Source: Leptothrix cholodnii SP-6 (lineage in GTDB: Bacteria; Pseudomonadota; Gammaproteobacteria; Burkholderiales; Burkholderiaceae_C). From it: a DNA stretch of 64,000 bases. A model generated the notes under the pieces. That model had not been told where the DNA came from, ran no database searches, and worked only from the letters and a program-made list of their open reading frames with translations. This document shows positions 54,933-64,000 of this stretch, in pieces; position 1 is the stretch's first letter, and each line of letters begins with the position of its first letter. Both the position numbers and the translations under genes were made by a program. The DNA is taken from positions 1,488,001 through 1,552,000 of the forward strand of contig NC_010524.1 of NCBI RefSeq assembly GCF_000019785.1. Direction: 5' to 3'.

Positions 54933-56027
54933 ATGACAGCCGACACCCGCGCCACCGTCCTGATCGTCGATGACGATGTCGACAACCTGTTCGTGCTCAC
55001 CGAGCTGCTGCGGCCGCACTACCGGGTGCTGGCGGCCACGTCCGGCCCGGCCTGCCTGCGCATGGCCAACGGCGCGCCCCGGCCCGACCTGATCCTGCTC
55101 GACGTCATGATGCCGGGCCTCGACGGCTACGCCGTGCTGGCCCGCCTGCGTGAGAACCCGTGCACCCACGACGTGCCGGTCGTGTTTCTCACGGCGCTGA
55201 GCGATCCGTCCGACGAGGACCGCGGCCTGCGGCTCGGCGCCAACGACTACATCACCAAGCCGCTCAAGCCGGCCATCGTGCTGGCGCGGGTGCGCACCCA
55301 GCTCGAAGCCAAGCAGGCGCGCGACTGGATGACCGACCGCAACGCCGCGCTCGAAGCCGAGGTGGCCCGGCGCATGGCCGAAAACGACCTGACGCAGCGC
55401 GTCACCATCCGGGCGCTGGCGCACCTGGCCGAGACCCGCGATCCCGAGACCGGCAACCACATCCTGCGCACCCAGGGCTATGTGCGGCGGCTGGCGCTCG
55501 CGCTGCGCGACAACCCGCGGTTCGCCGTCACGCGCAGCGACCGCTACGTCGACCTGCTGACCATGTCGGCGCCGCTGCACGACATCGGCAAGGTCGCCGT
55601 CCCCGACCACATCCTGCTCAAGCCCGGCAAGCTCACCGCGGACGAATGGGTCATCATGAAGACCCACGCCAAGCGCGGCAGCGACGCCATCGAGCAGGCC
55701 GAACACGACGTCGAGGCGCCGCTCGAGTTTCTCGCCGTGGCCAAGGAGATCGCCCATTGGCACCACGAAAAATGGGACGGCAGCGGTTATCCCGACGGCC
55801 TGGCCGGCGATGCGATCCCGGTGTCGGCGCGCCTGATGGCGGTGGCCGACGTGTTCGACGCGCTGATTTCGACCCGTCCCTACAAGAAGCCGCTGTCGAT
55901 CGCCGAGGCGCACGACGTGATCGTCGACGGACGGGGCCGCCATTTCGATCCGGACGTGGTCGATGCCTTCGTGGCCTGCCTCGACGATTTCGCCGCCATC
56001 GCCGACCGTTCGCGTGATGGCGAATGA
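54933..56027 (+). CDS. Response regulator with HD-GYP cyclic di-GMP phosphodiesterase
   Basis: 364 residues. A receiver domain (VLIVDDDVDNLFVL; D-acceptor in LILLDVMMPGLDGYAV; lysine in YITKPL) joins through a helical linker to an HD-GYP domain. All key pieces of the latter are intact: the HDIGKVAVPDHILLKPGKL metal/active-site block, HWHHEKWDGSGYPDGL with the GYP motif, and ADVFDALISTRPYKK. It should hydrolyse cyclic di-GMP on phosphorylation. The hybrid kinase gene follows 21 bases later on the same strand, so kinase and regulator are probably a pair. Divergent from hoxF. Confidence 0.94.
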   Translation: MTADTRATVLIVDDDVDNLFVLTELLRPHYRVLAATSGPACLRMANGAPRPDLILLDVMMPGLDGYAVLARLRENPCTHDVPVVFLTALSDPSDEDRGLRLGANDYITKPLKPAIVLARVRTQLEAKQARDWMTDRNAALEAEVARRMAENDLTQRVTIRALAHLAETRDPETGNHILRTQGYVRRLALALRDNPRFAVTRSDRYVDLLTMSAPLHDIGKVAVPDHILLKPGKLTADEWVIMKTHAKRGSDAIEQAEHDVEAPLEFLAVAKEIAHWHHEKWDGSGYPDGLAGDAIPVSARLMAVADVFDALISTRPYKKPLSIAEAHDVIVDGRGRHFDPDVVDAFVACLDDFAAIADRSRDGE

Positions 56028-56048
56028 GCCCCGCCGCCTGACGCTGCC

Positions 56049-59456
<3,408 letters not shown>

Positions 59457-59471
59457 ATCGACGCAGCGCCG

Positions 59472-61328
59472 TCAGCGCGTCAGCGCCGCATGCACCTGCG
59501 CCAACCGCTGCACCAGGTCCTGCGGCCGGTGCACCAGCGCATAACCGCGCTGGCCGAACAGCATCGGCAGGTAGTCGTGCGCGGTCTCGTCGATCGTGAC
59601 GCAGAACGGCACCAGGCCGGCGTCGCGCGCGGCCTGCACCGCGTGGCGGGTGTCCTCCAGGCCGTAGCGGCCCTCGTAGACATCGAGGTCGTTGGGCTTG
59701 CCGTCGGTCAGGATCAGCAGCAGGCGCTGGCGTTCGGGGCGCGCCTGCAGGCGCAGCGTGGCGCAGCGGATGGCCGCGCCCATGCGCGTGTAGTAGCCCG
59801 GCCTGATCGCGCCGACGCGGTCGCAGGCGCCACCGCGCCAGGGCTCGTCGAAGCCCTTGAGGTGCTGCATGCGCACGTTCTGGCGCCGCACCGAGCTGAA
59901 GCCGAGCATCTCGAACGGATCGCCGCTGGCGGACAGCGCCTCGCCGAAGACGTAGAGCGCATCGCGGATCACGTCGATCACGCGCGAGTGGTTGTCGACG
60001 TGCGCGTCGGTCGACAGCGACAGGTCGGCCAGCAGCAGCGTGGCCAGGCTGCGCTCGCGGCGCACGCGGCGCGAGAACACGGCGGGCAGCTCGTGGTGCG
60101 GCGCGCTGGCGGCGTCGACCTGATGGCGCACGAAGGCATCCAGGTCCAGCTCGTCGCCATCGGGGCGGCCCCGTTCGCGGCCCAGCCCGGCGCGCAGCAC
60201 CTCCATGCGCCGGCGGATGCGCCGCGCGGTGGCGCGCAAGGCCGGTGGTGGCACGAAGGGCTTGGCCGGCGTGCTGATCAGCGTCTGCAGCGCGCAGTGC
60301 TCGGGCAGCAGGCGGGCGCGTTTCCAGTCCCACTCGGGCAGGCGCAGGCCGGGGCCGAGCGGGCGGTCGTCGGCGGCGGCGCTGGGCAGGTCGAGGTCGA
60401 ACTTGACGCGCGATGCCGCGCTGCGGCCATCGGGCGCGATCGCCAGCACGTCCATGTCGTCGGCCACGGCCTGGGCCTGCGGATCCTCGTCGTCGTCGCT
60501 GGCGCGGTTGACCTTGATGAACTCGCCCCACGACAGGATCGACTCGGCGCGGAAGAACATCATCAGCGGCGCCTTGTCGCGCTCGTCGCTGACGGCTTCG
60601 GCCTTGCGGCGGCGCTTCGATCCGGACGACGGTGGGCGTTGCGCGGGCTCGCTCGATTCGGGATCGGGGCGATTGCGCACCGCGTCGGCGCCGCGTGTCG
60701 CCTCGGCCACGTCGAGCCACAACCAGACCGGCGCCACGTCCTGCGGGCGCAGGGCCGGGCCTTCGTGCAGGCGCTCGCCACGCAGGGCGCGCTGCACCTG
60801 GGCCTCGGCGGCAGCGGCCGGGCCGCGCAGCGTCGACAGGTCGGGGCGCAGCGCCAACTGGGCTTCGACCAATTGGGCGTGGCGTTCCCGCAACCCGGGA
60901 AAGGCGTGCAGCGCGACGCGGGTGGCGAGCAGGTTGCTGCCGATCCAGTCGCCGCCGCCATCGCCGTTGTGCTCGCCGTAACCGTCGATCACCGACGCGA
61001 GTGCGGCCAGCCACAGGTAGAGCGCGCGGTTGAGCGCGATGTCGTCGAACACCGCCAGCGTCGGCGGCAGCGCCAGCACGTCGGATTCGAGCCGCGGCAG
61101 CGGCGCATGCGTGCCGCTGCCGGCCACACGCTGCAGCCAGCTGCGCGTGCCGCCGACACGGCTGTCGGCGGCGCCGGTCAGGCGCACCGCGCGGGCACCT
61201 CCGCCGGCGCGAAACAGCAGGCCGATGCTGCGCTCCATCTGCGCCAGGCTGACCGCCGCCTGCGGGTGCTGGCAGTCGGCGGCGCGGCTGATGAAACGAT
61301 GCCATTGCTGGCCGACCCACTCTTCCAT
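59472..61328 (-). CDS. norD: Nitric oxide reductase activation protein NorD
   Basis: 618 residues. A helical N-terminal two-thirds ends in a von Willebrand A domain with the metal site LLADLSLSTDAH (D-x-S-x-S) and the later LLLILTDGKPNDLDVYEGRYG. NorD and the AAA+ protein NorQ act together to mature NO reductase, probably by inserting its non-heme iron. An acidic/basic linker (about 240-270: PDPESSEPAQRPPSSGSKRRRK) is presumably flexible. Its start overlaps the polyferredoxin stop by one base. Usual order norCBQD, here with one extra gene inserted. Confidence 0.93.
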   Translation of the reverse strand: MEEWVGQQWHRFISRAADCQHPQAAVSLAQMERSIGLLFRAGGGARAVRLTGAADSRVGGTRSWLQRVAGSGTHAPLPRLESDVLALPPTLAVFDDIALNRALYLWLAALASVIDGYGEHNGDGGGDWIGSNLLATRVALHAFPGLRERHAQLVEAQLALRPDLSTLRGPAAAAEAQVQRALRGERLHEGPALRPQDVAPVWLWLDVAEATRGADAVRNRPDPESSEPAQRPPSSGSKRRRKAEAVSDERDKAPLMMFFRAESILSWGEFIKVNRASDDDEDPQAQAVADDMDVLAIAPDGRSAASRVKFDLDLPSAAADDRPLGPGLRLPEWDWKRARLLPEHCALQTLISTPAKPFVPPPALRATARRIRRRMEVLRAGLGRERGRPDGDELDLDAFVRHQVDAASAPHHELPAVFSRRVRRERSLATLLLADLSLSTDAHVDNHSRVIDVIRDALYVFGEALSASGDPFEMLGFSSVRRQNVRMQHLKGFDEPWRGGACDRVGAIRPGYYTRMGAAIRCATLRLQARPERQRLLLILTDGKPNDLDVYEGRYGLEDTRHAVQAARDAGLVPFCVTIDETAHDYLPMLFGQRGYALVHRPQDLVQRLAQVHAALTR

Positions 61329-62437
61329 CAGAGCTTCTCCTGACGCACGGCCGGGCCTGCGTCCGGTTGGGGGGATTGCGGGGATTGCAGCGCGGCCTCG
61401 CGGGCCAGCTCCTGCTTGCGCTGGCGCAGCGTCTCGCGGATGGCGTCGGCGCCGACCTTCCATTCGAGCAGCGGCTCGCGGGCTTGCGCGCCTTGCGAGT
61501 CGTCGCAGTTGTCGAGGCACTGGCCGCACTGCACGCACGAGAACATCATGCGTTTGATGTTGCGCGGGTGCAGCCGCATCGGGCAGCCGTTGTCGCAGGC
61601 GCTGCCTTGTGGCGAGTTGGCGGTCGTGCAGGTGCGGCAATCTCGGGCGTTGTCGCGGTCGAAGGCCACCACCATGCCCTTCGGGTTGGCCATCCACACC
61701 AGGCTCTGGAACAGCCCGACGGCGCAGCCGAAGCGGCAGAACAGGTGCCGCGCAAAGGCAAATTCGGCGGTGAAGACGGCGCTGCCGATGACCAGGAAAC
61801 GGGCCTGGTTGGGTGTCAGCGTGCCGTGGATCAGGTTGCCCCAGATCTGCGCCGGCGGCAGCAGATAGGTCAGCAGCGTGATGGCCCACAGAAAGCCGAA
61901 CAGCGCGCAGCTGAAGGCGAACACCGGCCACCAGCGCGCTTGCGGCGCGCGCGTGCCGTGCGTGGTGGCGTGCTTGTCCCACAGGCTGAGCTTGCCGCAG
62001 GCGCGCTGCAGGATGTCGTTGAGCGTCTCGACCAGCGAGAAGTGCGGGCACAGCCAGCCGCAGTAGAGCCGGCCCCAGCGCCAGGCCACGCCCAGGAAGG
62101 TGCCGATCAGCACGATGGCGGGCAGGAAGGCGCGCAGCAGGATGTTCAGCGCCATGTCGCTGGCGCTGATCTGGCCGGCGCGGAAGGCGTCGATGCCGAG
62201 CGTCCAGCGCATGCCCAGCACCCACAGCTGGGTGTCGTCGAGGTCGAAGCGCAGCAGGTTCAGCGCGGGTGCCAGCAGGAACAGCGCGAAGAACCCGACT
62301 TGGAAAAAGCGACGGCGGCGTTGCCGGGCGCCAGCCTTTGAAGGGCTGGACGCCAACGTCATTGACCCGGACGATGCGGCAGGAGCAGCCAAGGCTGTTG
62401 CCGCCGTCGCGTGAACTGGTACAGGTGCAGGGCGCAC
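61328..62437 (-). CDS. Membrane polyferredoxin (CcoG/NapH-like) within the nor operon
   Basis: 369 residues from a GTG, or 344 from the ATG at 62362. It has about five membrane helices (FFQVGFFALFLLAPALNLL; NILLRAFLPAIVLIGTFLGVAW; WPVFAFSCALFGFLWAITLLTYLL). Cysteine motifs are GRLYCGWLCPHFSLVE, FCRFGCAVGLFQS, DCRTCTTANS.QGSACDNGCPM and a 4Fe-4S ferredoxin block SCVQCGQCLDNCD. This resembles NapH/NosR-C-terminal/CcoG quinol-linked ferredoxins. Coupled to norD and 16 bases after norQ, it probably helps NO reductase assembly or iron redox, though no such role is established. Confidence 0.83.
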   Translation of the reverse strand: MRPAPVPVHATAATALAAPAASSGSMTLASSPSKAGARQRRRRFFQVGFFALFLLAPALNLLRFDLDDTQLWVLGMRWTLGIDAFRAGQISASDMALNILLRAFLPAIVLIGTFLGVAWRWGRLYCGWLCPHFSLVETLNDILQRACGKLSLWDKHATTHGTRAPQARWWPVFAFSCALFGFLWAITLLTYLLPPAQIWGNLIHGTLTPNQARFLVIGSAVFTAEFAFARHLFCRFGCAVGLFQSLVWMANPKGMVVAFDRDNARDCRTCTTANSPQGSACDNGCPMRLHPRNIKRMMFSCVQCGQCLDNCDDSQGAQAREPLLEWKVGADAIRETLRQRKQELAREAALQSPQSPQPDAGPAVRQEKL

Positions 62438-62453
62438 GGTGAGAGCGGGCGGA

Positions 62454-63287
62454 TCAGCGCGCCGCCGCGTGCCTGGCGATGTCGCCGAGCACGGCGTCGA
62501 CCACGTCGGCCAGCGCCGCGGCGGTCTCGGCGTCGTCGGTCAGCGCGTCGACGATGGCCGCGCGGCAGGCGTCGCGCAGCGGCAGGCCGGCGGCGACCAG
62601 GCGGGCCGCCATCACCAGCAGGCGGGTGCTGACGGTCTCTTCGAGGTCATGGTCGGTCAGGCGCCGCAGGGCCTGCGCCAGCTGCACCAGGCGGGCGGCC
62701 AGCGCGGTGTCGATGCCGGCTTCGGTCATCACGATGGACTGCTCCACCGCGGCGTTCGGGTAGCCGAAGGTCAGCGCCACGAAACGCTGGCGCGTGCTGG
62801 GTTTCAGGCTCTTGAGCAGGTTCTGGTAACCCGGGTTGTACGAGATCACCAGCATGAATTCGGGCGGCGCCACCAACTGCTCGCCGGTGCGTTCGATCGG
62901 CAGCACGCGGCGGTCGTCGGCCAGCGGGTGCAGCACCACGGTGGTGTCCTTGCGGGCCTCGACCACCTCGTCGAGGTAGCAGATCGCTCCGCTGCGCACC
63001 GCGCGGGTCAGCGGGCCGTCCGCCCACACCGTGTTGCCCGCGCCGATCAGGTGGCGGCCGACCAGGTCGGCCGCGCTCAGGTCGTCGTGGCAGCTCACGG
63101 TGATGAGCGGGCGGCCCAGTCGCGCGGCCATGTGCTCGACGAAGCGGGTCTTGCCGCAACCCGTCGGGCCCTTGATCAGCAGCGGCAGGCGCTGCCTGAA
63201 GGCGTGCTCGAACAGCGCCACCTCGCCCGCCTGCTCGGCGTAGAAGGGGGCGCCCATCGTCATCTTCAGCAGTTCGCTGTGGTCCAT
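62454..63287 (-). CDS. norQ: AAA+ ATPase NorQ (NirQ/CbbQ family)
   Basis: 277 residues. MoxR-type AAA+ protein with Walker A GPTGCGKTRFVEHMA, Walker B ICYLDEVVEARKD, sensor segment FMLVISYNPGYQNLLKSLKPSTRQRFV and a C-terminal helical domain (VSTRLLVMAARLVAAGLPLRDAC) typical of the CbbQ/NirQ/NorQ group. It works with the VWA protein NorD to activate NO reductase. It begins 32 bases after norB. A CbbQ role (rubisco activation) is excluded by the neighbours. Confidence 0.95.
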   Translation of the reverse strand: MDHSELLKMTMGAPFYAEQAGEVALFEHAFRQRLPLLIKGPTGCGKTRFVEHMAARLGRPLITVSCHDDLSAADLVGRHLIGAGNTVWADGPLTRAVRSGAICYLDEVVEARKDTTVVLHPLADDRRVLPIERTGEQLVAPPEFMLVISYNPGYQNLLKSLKPSTRQRFVALTFGYPNAAVEQSIVMTEAGIDTALAARLVQLAQALRRLTDHDLEETVSTRLLVMAARLVAAGLPLRDACRAAIVDALTDDAETAAALADVVDAVLGDIARHAAAR

Positions 63288-63319
63288 GGTGATGGCGCTT
63301 TCGATGGGACTCGTGAGGT

Positions 63320-64000
<681 letters not shown>

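Overview
The window is GC-rich, densely packed proteobacterial DNA. Codon use, the gene families and several dispersed hairpin repeats point to a Burkholderiales betaproteobacterium of the Leptothrix/Rubrivivax/Ideonella kind. That placement is inference; no rRNA or other marker gene is present. The encoded metabolism is that of a facultative, nitrogen-fixing, denitrifying, hydrogen-oxidising organism. No tRNA, rRNA, CRISPR array, prophage or insertion sequence was seen.

Layout. (1) 1-2300: two NarL/LuxR-type response regulators on either side of a histidine kinase; the first regulator is cut by the window edge. A divergent trypsin-like protease gene follows. (2) 3150-13850: a long nif operon behind a NifA site and a sigma-54 promoter. 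It holds nifB, a ferredoxin, a nif IscA, a TPR protein, an FeS4-LRV protein, two nifZ copies, nifS, nifT and a poorly understood tail (small protein, DegT-like protein lacking the PLP lysine, SIR2-like protein, 2Fe-2S ferredoxin, amine-oxidase-like flavoprotein, HepT-like protein). (3) 13989-19680: unrelated genes (SHOCT protein, phosphatase, VF530 protein, lipoprotein, YyaL-type thioredoxin protein, diguanylate cyclase). (4) 19800-27370: nifHDK, two unknown genes and an hscB copy. The nifH control region also contains a second sigma-54 promoter pointing the other way, towards four poorly characterised genes. (5) 27381-31697: an IclR regulator divergent from a shikimate-dehydrogenase-like gene and a TRAP binding protein, then a qorB/HxlR pair. 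(6) 31615-44167: denitrification genes nirE, nirS and nirCF-DL-GHJ-N for cytochrome cd1 and heme d1, with FNR-type boxes and an inserted hybrid sensor kinase. (7) 44188-49433: HupE-like protein, TPR protein, a small secreted protein, a Crp/Fnr regulator and a CsgG/DUF4810/DUF799 lipoprotein operon. (8) 49528-54769: NAD-reducing [NiFe] hydrogenase hoxFUYHW. (9) 54933-59456: an HD-GYP regulator and a large hybrid kinase. (10) 59472-64000: norD, a polyferredoxin, norQ and the 3' part of norB.

How it fits together. NifB makes NifB-co for the nitrogenase encoded by nifHDK. NifS, IscA, HscB and the ferredoxins supply sulfur, clusters and electrons. NifZ and the LRV and TPR proteins are assembly or protection factors. 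The nir and nor genes reduce nitrite to NO and NO to N2O, probably under the Crp/Fnr regulator at 46856, whose recognition helix suits the TTGA/TCAA boxes found here. The Hox enzyme can recycle H2 from nitrogenase into NADH. Not in the window are nifA, nifENX, nifU, nifV, norC and the hyp genes, so the pathways must be completed elsewhere.
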